The position numbers were made by a program, and so were the translations under genes. From contig NZ_LJJE01000060.1 in the NCBI RefSeq assembly GCF_001854765.1, positions 1 to 64,000 on the forward strand: DNA of 64,000 nt, read 5' to 3'. Under the pieces are notes generated by a model that searched no databases, was not told the DNA's origin, and saw only the letters and a program-made list of their open reading frames with translations. Numbering within the stretch: the stretch's first letter is position 1; each line of letters starts with the position of its first letter. This document shows, one piece after another, positions 1 through 10,090 of this stretch. The stretch comes from Vibrio sonorensis (GTDB taxonomy: Bacteria > Pseudomonadota > Gammaproteobacteria > Enterobacterales > Vibrionaceae).

Positions 1-79
1 CTGAGGGAGTGTATTTGAAGGTTGTGGTTGATTTTTGAATTATTTTCCTATTAATTGATTTTGTTTATTACAAAGTAAC

Positions 80-101
80 AGCCATGCCAAGTTGCATGGC
101 T
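80..101 (-). terminator. Hairpin downstream of the NYN gene
   Basis: An 8-bp perfect stem (AGCCATGC / GCATGGCT) with a 6-base loop sits about 40 bases past the stop of the minus-strand NYN gene. The following minus-strand bases are only moderately T-rich, so it is a weak intrinsic terminator candidate. Confidence 0.4.
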
Positions 102-139
102 ATTCAACTATTAGAAACAACTAAGCTGTATTAGTACAA

Positions 140-919
140 CTAAGCACTTTTCCGCTGATCTTTAATGTAGACATGAACCGCTCCGGTACCTGTGGCCCTT
201 CGATCAATATCAAAAAGTTCAATTGCTTCTACTAATTGGCTTAAAGTGTTAAAGCCATAATTTTTTGAATCGAAGTCCGGGTATTGCCTCTTTATCAAAC
301 TTCCGCAGTGTCCTAGGAATGACCAACCATCCTCATCTTGATACTCGTTTGCAGCCCCACGAAGAATGTTTAAAAGTTTTGTATCCTGTCTGAGCTTGTT
401 GCGCTTACTACGCAATTCTGGTTGCTTTGGCTTCTCAGCAGAATTTAAGGTAGTCTCATCCTTGATTGCATAACGATCTTTGAGAATTTCTGTATACATA
501 AAGTCATCGCATGCGTTTCTGAAAGCAACTGGTGTTTTCTTCTCACCAACTCCAAAGACGTATACTTCAGATTCTTTTAACCGCGAAGCTAACTTGGTAA
601 AATCACTATCGCTGCTAATTATTGCAAACGCATCGAACTTATTTGAATACAGTAAATCCATAGCATCAATGATCATTGCCGCATCGGAAGAGTTTTTTCC
701 CTGCGTGTATGAAAACTGTTGGATGGGGTTTATCGCAAGCTCATTTAGTGGTTGTTTCCAGTTTTTTAGGTGTTCAGAACTCCAGTCACCATAAGCTTTT
801 TTGGCTAGAATATGTCCATGTTTAGATAGTTCTTTCAGAACTGAGTCTAGCACCGTAAACTGTGCGTTTTCGGCATCAATTAGTACGGCTATCTTTTTTT
901 CTGAGTTTATGTCTATCAT
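140..919 (-). CDS. NYN-domain (LabA/DUF88-like) protein with C-terminal OST-HTH/LOTUS domain
   Basis: The 259-residue protein has an N-terminal NYN domain of the PIN-like RNase fold (about residues 9-145). It carries the expected acidic residues: D15 in LIDAEN, D79 in the SSDAAMIIDAMD helix, and D104/D106 in SSDSDF. A linker rich in Lys and Pro (about 150-178) leads to an OST-HTH/LOTUS-like RNA-binding domain (about 180-255, with GWSFLGHCGSLIK and YGFNTLSQLVE). In this family the acidic cluster binds metal for RNA cleavage, and LOTUS domains bind RNA; a role in RNA processing or defence is inferred. It reads in the same direction as the FGE-like gene upstream of it (138-bp gap) and lies beside a restriction-modification operon. 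Confidence 0.9.
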   Translation of the reverse strand: MIDINSEKKIAVLIDAENAQFTVLDSVLKELSKHGHILAKKAYGDWSSEHLKNWKQPLNELAINPIQQFSYTQGKNSSDAAMIIDAMDLLYSNKFDAFAIISSDSDFTKLASRLKESEVYVFGVGEKKTPVAFRNACDDFMYTEILKDRYAIKDETTLNSAEKPKQPELRSKRNKLRQDTKLLNILRGAANEYQDEDGWSFLGHCGSLIKRQYPDFDSKNYGFNTLSQLVEAIELFDIDRRATGTGAVHVYIKDQRKSA

Positions 920-1057
920 TCTTTGTACCTTACATCATTGGATGAGAAATGAACTCTGTGTTTTTCTAATTTGGAGTCGTTCTTTATCATTTTTATGCGT
1001 CCTAGCATATTAGGCATAAATCTGGCGGTGACTTAACTCACCACCAATATGCGTCAA

Positions 1058-2932
1058 TTAATGAGTCTTTAGCTCGTAACAGAGCCTGAAGCCTGTCTTC
1101 ATGCCTTTGTATTTTCCGGTTGAATTTTGAGGACCATGTGCCCTTAACACATAAGCGTCCATATAGAACGAAGTGAGACTAGCTGAACGGATCTGAACCC
1201 CTTCTAGTAGCCACTCACAAAAGAAGTTTGAATCAATAAACTGCAATCCGTTCTCTTCGATACAGTGAAGAGGTTTTGGGAACCGGAGGTGTAAGTTGTC
1301 AAAGTCATTTTGAGCCATGTAGGGTGGGTGAGAATCATATTCGTCACCTGTAGTGCTGATGAATATCATGCCACTGTCTTGGCCACGTTTTGGTTTTGAC
1401 CAGTTTTCTCCTCTCAATGATTTGTATTCTGAGTAGTTCAGAATACGAAGAGGAACCCCCGTTTGTTTCTCCAACCAGTTAATATAGGCCAGGACGTCAA
1501 AAAATGTACATGATGCCGGCAGAGTGATATCACTCTCGGCGTTGACTGGGGCTAGTGAATCACCTTGTCTGTTTTTGTTGTACTCTGCGTTTTGTTCTAG
1601 GAAGTAGATGAGATCACCAATCGTTATGAGTTCGGAGACCATCATTTCTTTTTCATCGATGGATACTTGATTGAAACCATCTAGACGAACGGTAGAACCT
1701 TTATGCTCAGGGTGATAAATCCCTTTATATTGATAGTACTCACGCAATATAGTCTGGGTGCCGGGGTAGTTTTGCATGAGGCCACCATTGTGGTAATAAT
1801 TCATTTCTGAGCAGTGACTATCCCATTCTCGGTTCCCCTCATATTCAAAGTAGTGCCAGCGTTCAAAGCGATAATCTTCTATAAAGCTCGGGATATCTGC
1901 ACGTTTTAAATTGTCACCATATACCTCGTGAGAAAAGATCGCATCGCGTTGGTTTTGGACGAGAAAGTCAAAGTTTCCTCTGCCATCCGATAAAAAAATC
2001 AGTTTTTCGTTGTAAGGCAATACGTTCACCCAGCCTGCATCACTATGTTTAAACCGTGCTGCGAGAAGTGTTTGAATATATTTTTGAGAGTCGATATCAA
2101 GAGACGCTTCTTCTACAGGAGTGGTACTTTGAGCGTAAAGTTTGATATGAGCAGTGGTACTAGGAATGTTGGTTAGAGCATTTCCTAGAAGGTGATAACT
2201 GCTGCCACTAGTAATAATCCTGTTGTTTAGCAGTATAAGGTCGACAATTTTCACCGATATTTGTTTATATCGGGTTGGTCGCTCTACTGGCTCTGTGGTT
2301 TTGTTGGTTAGATAGTCTAATACTGAAGGCAAGTTTGTTCTATCCACCACAGATAGTGTAATTTCAGATGCGACATCCAAGCTAAGTAATTCCTGTTGTC
2401 TTATTGGAAGCATGCTTGGATCAAATTTACTGTCGGCGATTTGTCGTACGTGATAATTGTTGAGTATGATCTGTTCCCAATCAGCGTCTTGCTGCAGTGC
2501 ATCATGCAAGTCGCCACTATGCCATCCGAATACACTAGAAAAGTCAAAATCATGCCCAGTAAACAGTTTCTGAGGGGTAGGTCCTTCAGAGAAGAACAAT
2601 CTCTCTGATACTTGCTGGTGGGTGAAAGGATAATATAAGTGATGCGCGCCCTTTTTTCTGTGTTTGAGTAGGTCTTTGCGCTTTTTAAGGTTATGTTTTG
2701 CCATGAACGGAAGTAAGCTTCCATTGTACTCTTTCTCGTAAGCGGCAAATCCACCAGCTATTCCAAGGCATTTAGTAATGGCGTTTAGTTTTGTTGTATG
2801 AGTGATTTTTTCACGGTCACGCGATGTTCTCTTCGCAGAGACTTTGAGCTCTGCTGGAGATAGCCCTGTTAAGGGAACAATATGGAACTTCTCTAATGGG
2901 ATGTACGTAGTTGGGATAGAGTTATTAGTCAT
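1058..2932 (-). CDS. Large protein with C-terminal formylglycine-generating-enzyme (SUMF1) fold
   Basis: The protein has 624 residues. About residues 430-620 read like the FGE-sulfatase/SUMF1 fold: a PVN...DVLAYINWLEKQTG stretch followed by LRILNYSEY (compare the family's PV..VSW.DA..Y..W....G...RLPTEAEWE), and the closing TGFRLCYEL typical of the family. The first 400 residues match nothing I recognise. I see no clear equivalent of the paired catalytic cysteines of true FGE, so it may use the fold for binding or another oxidation, as in many bacterial SUMF1-like proteins. It is the first of two minus-strand genes (with the NYN-LOTUS gene) in an accessory segment. The start is placed at the ATG at 2932; function is not assigned. 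Confidence 0.8.
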   Translation of the reverse strand: MTNNSIPTTYIPLEKFHIVPLTGLSPAELKVSAKRTSRDREKITHTTKLNAITKCLGIAGGFAAYEKEYNGSLLPFMAKHNLKKRKDLLKHRKKGAHHLYYPFTHQQVSERLFFSEGPTPQKLFTGHDFDFSSVFGWHSGDLHDALQQDADWEQIILNNYHVRQIADSKFDPSMLPIRQQELLSLDVASEITLSVVDRTNLPSVLDYLTNKTTEPVERPTRYKQISVKIVDLILLNNRIITSGSSYHLLGNALTNIPSTTAHIKLYAQSTTPVEEASLDIDSQKYIQTLLAARFKHSDAGWVNVLPYNEKLIFLSDGRGNFDFLVQNQRDAIFSHEVYGDNLKRADIPSFIEDYRFERWHYFEYEGNREWDSHCSEMNYYHNGGLMQNYPGTQTILREYYQYKGIYHPEHKGSTVRLDGFNQVSIDEKEMMVSELITIGDLIYFLEQNAEYNKNRQGDSLAPVNAESDITLPASCTFFDVLAYINWLEKQTGVPLRILNYSEYKSLRGENWSKPKRGQDSGMIFISTTGDEYDSHPPYMAQNDFDNLHLRFPKPLHCIEENGLQFIDSNFFCEWLLEGVQIRSASLTSFYMDAYVLRAHGPQNSTGKYKGMKTGFRLCYELKTH

Positions 2933-3316
2933 TCTAAAACCATTAAAAATAAGCTAGCCCCATCACACTTTAGTGACGGCGTACTTCCGGCTATAAGGTC
3001 CGAGAATGATGGTTTGATCGTGAGTGGTAGTGTCTTTTTCTTCAACGATGTGAGTGCTTTGTTTTGTAAGAAGTACATTACAAACCGCAGGTAAGCCTCA
3101 GCCCTTTGTATATAACCTAAATTGAAATATTGGCTAAGTCAATATATTACTTGTGTTAATCTACACCATACCCCCCCCCAACTAACAATCTGAAACTATT
3201 GATTAAAACTCGAATAAGGCGGCATTATCTTATTAGAAAGTGGGTTAACATAGTGGGCTAAAGCGAGATAATCATAGGTTGGGGTTAACCCAGCAACACG
3301 TCAGAGGTTAGATGAA
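2933..3316. other. 384-bp divergent intergenic region with a C9 tract
   Basis: This gap separates the minus-strand FGE-like gene from the plus-strand restriction-modification operon, so promoters for both should lie here. It is AT-rich apart from a run of nine C at 3171-3179. A GGGTTAACCC palindrome lies about 30 bases upstream of the 3317 start. No gene is visible. Confidence 0.6.
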
Positions 3317-4063
3317 ATGTGTTTTTACAGAACGAATGCAATATACCAAGCGCTAGCAGATAAAAAGATAAAAGATTTTTATTGGGTGTCGGAGAACGCT
3401 TGGATCTTGGTTTACGGCGATAGTAACAACAATCCTAAGGTGATTGTTTTGGCCTTTAATGAAAAATGGGCAGTAGACAGTAAAATCGTCTCGTTAGCGA
3501 GCACCATTGCTAAAAAAGCTGATTTACCTATGTTCCAAGTGCGTTTTAACAGCTCTCAACCAGAAATCGATTCGGTCGAGTTGGCGAGCTTCGATGGTGC
3601 GTTAAACACGGTCAGCCTTCAGCAGCTTAAAGATGCATTCGCTAAAACGGGTCTACCTGTTTCTGATAAGCCAACAAAAAAAGCGATCAACAGCGCCGAG
3701 AGCAGTGCCTATCACTCTTGGCAGCGTGAACAACTAGGGAAAAAAATCGTTGTTGCCGATATCGACCTAATTAAAGAGAGTGACAAAACCACCATCATCG
3801 AGTTAAAGCGCTCAAGCTTTGAACTAGACAGATGGTCACCGTTTAGAGTCGATTTCCCGAATTTTTATGTTCTAGAAAATCTTTGCAAAATGACGGGAGA
3901 TGGATTCTTTATCTTGTACAATAGGCGAGTTGAAGAGCCCGAGTTCTTCGATGACCCATCAACTGTAAGTGTTTTTACATTTAATAGTGGAAACCCGAAA
4001 AAAGTAGGCATCTTTAGCTTTGACAAATTGTTTAACAACAATGAAGCCGTGACGGATAAATGA
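3317..4063 (+). CDS. Small protein with PD-(D/E)XK-like residues, first gene of the type III R-M operon
   Basis: I do not recognise this 248-residue protein as a named family. The N-terminal 90 residues alternate hydrophobic strands. A region near residues 135-165 has YHSWQREQLGKK, then VVADIDLI and, a few residues later, TTIIELKRS. A D-x(n)-E-L-K arrangement between strands, followed by helices, is the layout of PD-(D/E)XK nucleases, so a nuclease-like fold is inferred and not proven. Its stop overlaps the mod start by 4 bases (ATGA), which argues for translational coupling and for a role in the same system. Such a partner is not a standard component of type III R-M. No signal peptide or membrane segment is seen. 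Confidence 0.8.
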   Translation: MCFYRTNAIYQALADKKIKDFYWVSENAWILVYGDSNNNPKVIVLAFNEKWAVDSKIVSLASTIAKKADLPMFQVRFNSSQPEIDSVELASFDGALNTVSLQQLKDAFAKTGLPVSDKPTKKAINSAESSAYHSWQREQLGKKIVVADIDLIKESDKTTIIELKRSSFELDRWSPFRVDFPNFYVLENLCKMTGDGFFILYNRRVEEPEFFDDPSTVSVFTFNSGNPKKVGIFSFDKLFNNNEAVTDK

Positions 4064-6054
4064 ACAAAATCGATTCAAACTCTGATAGAGCAAAAAGTTT
4101 AGACATTAAACTCGAACTAAAAACAAAAATTCTAGAGCTGCTACCAGAGTGCAACTCAGATGGCGACCTAAACGTCGCCAAACTGCTTGAGCTGTTGTCT
4201 GAAGAGTCAGAAAGCGGCGCAGTAAATAAAGCAGAGAGATATGAGTTTAACTGGGCGGGGAAAAAGGCGGCGGTCCAACTGGCGCTCTCGTCTTCAAATG
4301 CTACACTGCGCCCAAACAAAGAGGCCAGTGTTAATTGGGAGCAAAGCGGCAACTTGTTTATTGAGGGCGACAACCTCGAAGTATTAAAACTGCTGCAAAA
4401 GAGCTACCACAAATCAGTGAAGATGATCTATATCGATCCTCCGTACAATACGGGTAAAGATTTTATCTACTCTGATTCGTTTTCAGAAACCATCAGCAAC
4501 TACTTAGAACAAACGCACCAGTTGTCGGCCGATGGCAAAAAAACCAGTACCAACGTGGAAACCTCTGGGCGTTACCACTCGAACTGGTTGTCTATGATGT
4601 ATCCACGCTTGCGCCTTGCTCGCAATATGCTCAGTGACGATGGAGTGATAGTGATTCATTTGGATGAAAATGAAAACTATCACCTAAGAATGCTGATGAA
4701 TGAAATCTATGGAGAAGATAACTTCTTAGGTGAAATCTGCTGGGACAAGGGCAACCCCAAAGGGGATTCGTCAAAAATCGCCTATCAGCATGAGAGCATC
4801 TTGGTTTTCTCAAAAGACATTAATACCTTTAAAGAAAACAACACCATCTCACGGCCAAAAGAAAACGCAGAGAAAATGCTCTCCAAAGCCAAATCTCTGT
4901 ACTCAAAAATTGGTTCGTCTTCTATCCCAGCAGAGCTGAAAAAGCTGAATGACAAATACTCGCTTGGGTTGGATTTAAGCGAGCATAAAAAGACGTATGC
5001 TATTGAAGATGTTCGCGAAGAATTTAAAACTTGGGTAAGTAAACAATCTTATTTGTCTGGCGGCGAAGCGGCCTATAACAAGATAGATGAAAACGGCGAG
5101 GTGTATCGTACCGTCTCTATGGCGTGGCCGAACAAAAAGAAAGCGCCAGACGATTACTTTATTCCTTTGCTCCATCCGGTTACGCAAAAGTCTTGTCCCG
5201 TGCCAGACAGAGGGTGGAGAAATCCGCCAGAAACAATGGCGTCGCTACTTAGCAAAGGTTTGGTTGTATTTGGTGAAGACGAATCTAAACAGCCAGAAAG
5301 AAAGTACCTTCTCAAAGAGAACATGTATGAGAACGTGCCATCGGTGCTTAAGTTCTCAGGCAGTGATGACGCCTTGCTAAAGAAAATGAACATTAGCTTC
5401 GATAACCCCAAGCCAGTGGACTTTGCCTCTAAGCTGATTTCCTATTTTACCAAAGAAAACGATCTGATTTTGGATTTCTTTGCGGGCTCGGGCACCACCG
5501 GACACGCTGCGCTAAAACTGTCGCAGCAGAGTTCACGTCGATTTATTCTGGTGCAACTGCCAGAGCCGATTGCTGGTGGAGGAGTCATTTCTAACACCAC
5601 CACAACCCGACTTAAGAGTGTCGAAAATGTCGAGGTATTCGGTTTCAAATCTTTTAGGCTCGACGAAACCAATATTCGCCCTTGGGATGCGGATTTCGAC
5701 AACCTAGAACAGATGCTTCAACAGGCTGCGCAGTCGATTAAAAGTGATCGCACAAGTGAAGATGTACTTTATGAAATCTTACTTAAATACGGTTACAGCT
5801 TAACGACAAAAGTGGAAGAGAAAACACTCAATGATAAAGCCGTCTTTGTTGTTGCTTCCGGTGCACTCATTGCCTGCCTTGAAGACGAAGTAACCAGTGA
5901 AGTGGTAGAAGATATCGCTAAACTGGCCACTGAGTTTGGCGGTATTGCGCCTCAAATCGTGTTTAAGGATCAAGCCTTTGCCGACGATACGGTGAAAGCC
6001 AACGCTATTCAGATCTTAAAGCAAACTGGCATCTCAGATGTCAAAAGCATTTAA
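4060..6054 (+). CDS. mod: Type III restriction-modification system methyltransferase subunit (Mod)
   Basis: The 664-residue protein is a beta-class N6-adenine methyltransferase. The catalytic motif IV DPPYNTG is at residues 126-132. The S-adenosylmethionine-binding motif I, DFFAGSGTTGHA, comes later, near residue 471-482. This permuted order is diagnostic of type III Mod proteins such as EcoP1/EcoP15. The central region (about 190-420) is the probable target-recognition domain. Mod gives the complex its DNA specificity and methylates one strand; with Res it forms the restriction enzyme. It overlaps the preceding gene by 4 bases and is followed by res after 10 bases. No simple repeat is seen in the coding region, so phase variation of mod itself is not apparent. 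Confidence 0.95.
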   Translation: MNKIDSNSDRAKSLDIKLELKTKILELLPECNSDGDLNVAKLLELLSEESESGAVNKAERYEFNWAGKKAAVQLALSSSNATLRPNKEASVNWEQSGNLFIEGDNLEVLKLLQKSYHKSVKMIYIDPPYNTGKDFIYSDSFSETISNYLEQTHQLSADGKKTSTNVETSGRYHSNWLSMMYPRLRLARNMLSDDGVIVIHLDENENYHLRMLMNEIYGEDNFLGEICWDKGNPKGDSSKIAYQHESILVFSKDINTFKENNTISRPKENAEKMLSKAKSLYSKIGSSSIPAELKKLNDKYSLGLDLSEHKKTYAIEDVREEFKTWVSKQSYLSGGEAAYNKIDENGEVYRTVSMAWPNKKKAPDDYFIPLLHPVTQKSCPVPDRGWRNPPETMASLLSKGLVVFGEDESKQPERKYLLKENMYENVPSVLKFSGSDDALLKKMNISFDNPKPVDFASKLISYFTKENDLILDFFAGSGTTGHAALKLSQQSSRRFILVQLPEPIAGGGVISNTTTTRLKSVENVEVFGFKSFRLDETNIRPWDADFDNLEQMLQQAAQSIKSDRTSEDVLYEILLKYGYSLTTKVEEKTLNDKAVFVVASGALIACLEDEVTSEVVEDIAKLATEFGGIAPQIVFKDQAFADDTVKANAIQILKQTGISDVKSI

Positions 6055-6064
6055 GGGATAGCCA

Positions 6065-9000
6065 GTGTCCGAAATGAAGATTAAGTTTAATCCCAATCTG
6101 TCCCATCAAAACGAAGCCATCGATGCGGTTGTTGGCGTTTTCGAGGGGCAAGAGAGCTTTCAAACCCATTTTTCGGTGTCACAATCTGCGCAAGCGGACA
6201 TGTTTCAAGCAAACCAAGGGTTAGGAGTGGCGAACGCACTTAGCCTAAGTGCCAAAACTTTGTATGAAAACACGCGAAACGTCCAACTAATCAACGGATT
6301 ACCGCAAACCGAATCAGCCGAAAACGCATTGCCAAGCCTTGATTTTACCGTGGAGATGGAAACCGGTACGGGCAAGACGTACGTCTATTTGCGCAGCGTG
6401 TTTGAGCTAAACCAAAAATATGGTCTGACAAAATTTATCATTGTGGTGCCATCGGTAGCGATCAAAGAGGGCGTGTACAAATCGCTGCAAATGACCGAAG
6501 AGCATTTCAAAAAAGAGTACAAAAACGTCCAGTATGACTACTTTGTCTACGACTCTGCCAAGCGGGAGCAAGTTAAAAACTTTGCCTCTAATGACTATAT
6601 CCAAATTATGGTTATCAATATTGATGCGTTCAGTAAGTCATTTACCGATCCAGAAAAAGAGACCAAAGCGAACCTGATCCACCGTGCCGATGATCGCCTA
6701 AATGGGATGAAGCCGATAGAGTTTATACAGGCGAGCAATCCAGTTGTCTTAATCGATGAGCCGCAGTCGGTCGCATCAACGGCAAATCGCAAAAAAGCGA
6801 TAGCGAGCCTAAACCCACTCTGCACTTTCCGCTATTCCGCCACGCTGACGGAAAGCTTTAATATGCTGTACAAGCTAGATTCTATCGACGCTTACGAACG
6901 CAAATTAGTCAAACAGATAGAAGTGGCGTCGTTTGAAGCTCAAGACAATCACAACCAAGCCTACATCAAGCTGCTCAGTGTCGATAATAAGAAATCGCCT
7001 ATCACCGCCAAGATAGAGATCGATGCACAAACCAAAACGGGCAAGCTTCAGGCGGGTAAGAAGATAACAGTGAAAAGCGGAGCGGATCTGTTTGAGCTCT
7101 CTGGTGGTCGCAGTGTTTATCAAGGTTATGTCATCAACGATATCAATTGCGAACAAGGCAATGAGTATATCGATTTTACCAGTCGAGACGACATCCTTAC
7201 GCTTGGTCAGTCTATTGGTGAAGTAGACCAAGACACTTTTAAGCGGCTTCAACTGGCTAAAACCGTAGAAGAGCACCTTGAAAAAGAGTTGAGGTTTTTT
7301 AACAAGATAACCGCAGGCGCAGAAGAAAAAGATCACGCCAAAATACTTAGCCAAAAGGGCATTAAGGTTCTTAGCCTATTTTTTATCGACAAGGTAGCGA
7401 ATTATCGCGGTTATACCAAAGAGGGTGTGCCTACTCAGGGTAAGTTTGCACTTTGGTTCGAAGAAGAGTTCGTCAAGCAGCTTAAAAAGCCTAAGTACCG
7501 TGTGCTCTACCCATCCATATGGGATAAAGACGATTCAGGCAAATACCAGATTAACGAGCAGGCCTTAAAAGCGTTGGCTAGTACCGTTCACAATGGCTAC
7601 TTTGCTCAAGATAAGAAAAAGGACGCTTCGGGCAACCCTTTGTTTGCCGAATCTAAACTCTCTTCCAAAGGGGAGAGCGGTAAAACTGCGGCGGATGAGT
7701 CGGCATACAACCTGATTATGAAAGATAAAGAGAAGTTACTCTCAATTAACGAGGAACTGCGCTTTATCTTTAGCCACTCGGCATTAAAAGAGGGGTGGGA
7801 TAACCCCAATGTGTTCCAAATCTGTACACTTAACGAAACGAATTCGGTGATGAAAAAGCGGCAGGAAATTGGTCGTGGCTTGCGCTTAGCGGTTGACCAA
7901 TCCGGTGAACGTGTTCCCTACGGATTTGAAGTGAACACCCTAACCGTAATGGCAAACGAATCCTACGAGCAGTTTGTGTCAGAGCTGCAAAGCGAAATCG
8001 AAAAGGAAGAGGGCATCAAGTTTGGTGCAGTCGAACCCCATCAATTCGCCAATATTGTTCTCGCAGATGAACTAGGCAAAAAACGTTTTTAGGCGCAGAA
8101 AAATCGGAACAAGTTTTCCAACACCTTTTGGCAAAAGGGTACATAGATAAAAAAGGCAAGATCCTTGAATTGTTAGAAGGCGACTTAGCTGCAAACTCAG
8201 TGAGTTTGCCTAGTGATGCTTTCGATTTTAGGGATGCGATATTGGCAGTGCTAAAAAAACTGGCAAAAGGCTTGAGCATCAAAAAGCACGAAGAGAAAAA
8301 AAAACGCCCAACTGCGCGAAGAACACGGTAAGCATGTCGTATTAGGCAGTGACTTCAAAGCGCTGTGGGATCGAATTAAATACAAAACGACTTATCGAGT
8401 CGACTTTGACGTCAACGACTTGATTGAGAAGTGTATTAAAGAGATCCACACCTCGGTGAATGTCGCTAGTGCTAAATTTGAGTACACCAAAGTAAAAGTC
8501 GCAGTAACAGAAGCAGAGCTAGCAACTTACGGTGAAGAGTCAAAGACACACTATCAACACACTAGTCACTTTAAACTGCCAGATATAGTGACCTATCTAG
8601 AGTCGAGTACAAACCTCACACGTAAAACCATTGTCGCGATCTTATTAGGTATAGGTGACAAGTTAGAGTCGTTTAAGAACAACCCACAACGTTTTATCGA
8701 GCTAACCAACGAAGTGATCCGAAAACAAATGCGTTTAGCCATGGTCGAAGGGATCCGCTATCAACGTATTGGCGAGCATGCGTATTACGCTCAAGAACTC
8801 TTCCAAGAGCAAGAGCTAACAGGTTACCTAAAGAATATGCTGGCAGTGGATAAATCGATTTACGATCACCTAGTTTGTGACTCAAACGTAGAGCGTGAGT
8901 TTGCGAAAAAGCTAGAAGCCTCAACAGAGGTCAAGTTATACGCCAAGCTGCCACCGTGGTTTAAAATAGACACGCCACTGGGAAGTTACAACCCAGATTG

Positions 9001-9240
9001 GGCTGTACTAATAGAAAGTGATAACGACGCGAGTGATCAGCTCTATTTTGTGGTTGAGACTAAATCGAGTCTATTTTCCGATGATCTAAGAGAGTCAGAA
9101 AAAGCGAAAGTTCATTGTGGAATGGCGCACTTCAAAGCCTGTCTAAAGATAGCCAAGGGAATGACCTCGATAATGCAGCTCAATTTGTAAAAGTGGACTG
9201 CTACGACAGTTTTATCACGGGTATTCAAAAGAAACAGTAG
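6065..9240 (+). CDS. res: Type III restriction enzyme Res subunit, interrupted by three frame breaks
   Basis: This is the helicase/endonuclease subunit. It has Walker A METGTGKTYVYL near residue 100, the DEAD-box equivalent LIDEPQS near 230, and motif VI QEIGRGLRL near 595, followed by a C-terminal nuclease region with DWAVL and VVETKSS. The frame breaks three times: at the T5 run 8086-8090 (one T short), in the A9 run near 8296-8304 (one A extra), and in GCCTG near 9138-9140 (one C short). Restoring these gives one 1058-residue protein ending ...FITGIQKKQ at 9240. All three lie in short homopolymers, so either a consensus error or a recently inactivated gene is possible. If real, the endonuclease is lost and Mod would be an orphan. 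The start is the GTG at 6065, preceded by AAGGGA. Confidence 0.88.
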
Positions 9241-9270
9241 CCCTTAAAAATACGGAAACTACTCTAGATT

Positions 9271-9303
9271 AAACCCCGGTCGAAAACTGGGGTTTGATTT
9301 TAT
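9271..9303 (+). terminator. Intrinsic terminator after res
   Basis: A stem AAACCCCGGT / ACTGGGGTTT with one mismatch and a 5-base loop is followed by GATTTTATTT. It closes the type III R-M operon. Confidence 0.75.
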
Positions 9304-9496
9304 TTGGCGCTAAGGTATTAATGCCGCGATAAGAGTGTAACAAGAGGTTTGCAAGTCATTAACTCAGCAATATGAGATGCTAATATGGTTTTTATCTATT
9401 GAAGGGAAACCGGCGAAACGGACAGGTGAGCTTATTGTTAATCACCGGACGGTTCCATTCTCTTCTGACCATTGTTCCTGTAATAGGAGACATAAA

Positions 9497-9922
9497 ATGA
9501 AAAAAAACGTATTCGCATCTGTACTCGCTATCGCATTGATGGGTTGTGAAGATGCAACAAAAATGATCGACCAAGCACAAGAAGCGGCAAACAAAGCGGT
9601 GGACTCGGTGCAAGAGAAAGTCGAATCCGTCGATCTGGCTGGGATCGATCTCGGTCAGTTTGGCGATGCCGCAGAATCAGCTCAAGCGCTAACAGAATCT
9701 ATTGATGAGCTTCTAAATGCAGACTTTGGCGATCCACTTGCCCTTGCACAAGTGACCGATCAATTTGCTAATGCGTATCAGTGTTTAATCGATGCGACGA
9801 CAGAATCTTCGGCAGAGAAGATAGTGAACAAAGTATTAGAGTCGATTGGTAACCCAGATGCTCAATCCCTTATAGAGAAAGGTATAGAAAAAGCGCAACA
9901 AGCGCAGTCTTGCGTGATGTAA
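9497..9922 (+). CDS. Small predicted lipoprotein of unknown function
   Basis: This 141-residue protein has a lipoprotein signal: a MKK positive start, hydrophobic residues 5-15, and a lipobox ALMGC with the lipidated cysteine at 17. The mature part is acidic, Ala/Gln/Glu-rich and helical (for example TKMIDQAQEAANKAVDSVQE), with two further Cys near the C-terminus that might form a disulfide. The start at 9497 is preferred because TAGGAGA lies just upstream and the signal sequence begins there; an in-frame extension to 9377 has no such support. It stands alone, followed by its own terminator. I do not recognise a family. Confidence 0.8.
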   Translation: MKKNVFASVLAIALMGCEDATKMIDQAQEAANKAVDSVQEKVESVDLAGIDLGQFGDAAESAQALTESIDELLNADFGDPLALAQVTDQFANAYQCLIDATTESSAEKIVNKVLESIGNPDAQSLIEKGIEKAQQAQSCVM

Positions 9923-9932
9923 TCCTTCTTCG

Positions 9933-9963
9933 GCCCAGTGAAGTAAATCACTGGGCTTCTCTT
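9933..9963 (+). terminator. Intrinsic terminator after the lipoprotein gene
   Basis: A perfect 9-bp stem GCCCAGTGA / TCACTGGGC with loop AGTAAA is followed by TTCTCTTCT. Confidence 0.8.
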
Positions 9964-10033
9964 CTAACGTCCTTAATTTTTCAACCGCCATATTGATAGG
10001 CATAAACGCCTTACTCGCTTCTGATTTATATGT

Positions 10034-10048
10034 CGTTATGTTATAACG
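10034..10048. promoter_or_regulatory. Zur-like box upstream of the COG0523 GTPase gene
   Basis: The palindrome CGTTAT-GTT-ATAACG ends about 40 bases before the GTPase start. Its core GTTATGTTATAAC (10035-10047) is the exact reverse complement of the core of the box ahead of zur at 61015-61027, and resembles the enterobacterial Zur site. Zinc-responsive control of the downstream gene is inferred. Confidence 0.65.
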
Positions 10049-10090
10049 TAGTGATAATTAATCTTATCTATTGTTTTATAAGGAACACCT

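Noticed and set aside
4060..6054. Phase variation of mod by repeats
   Set aside because: No simple sequence repeat is visible within the mod coding region; only the upstream C9 tract was found.
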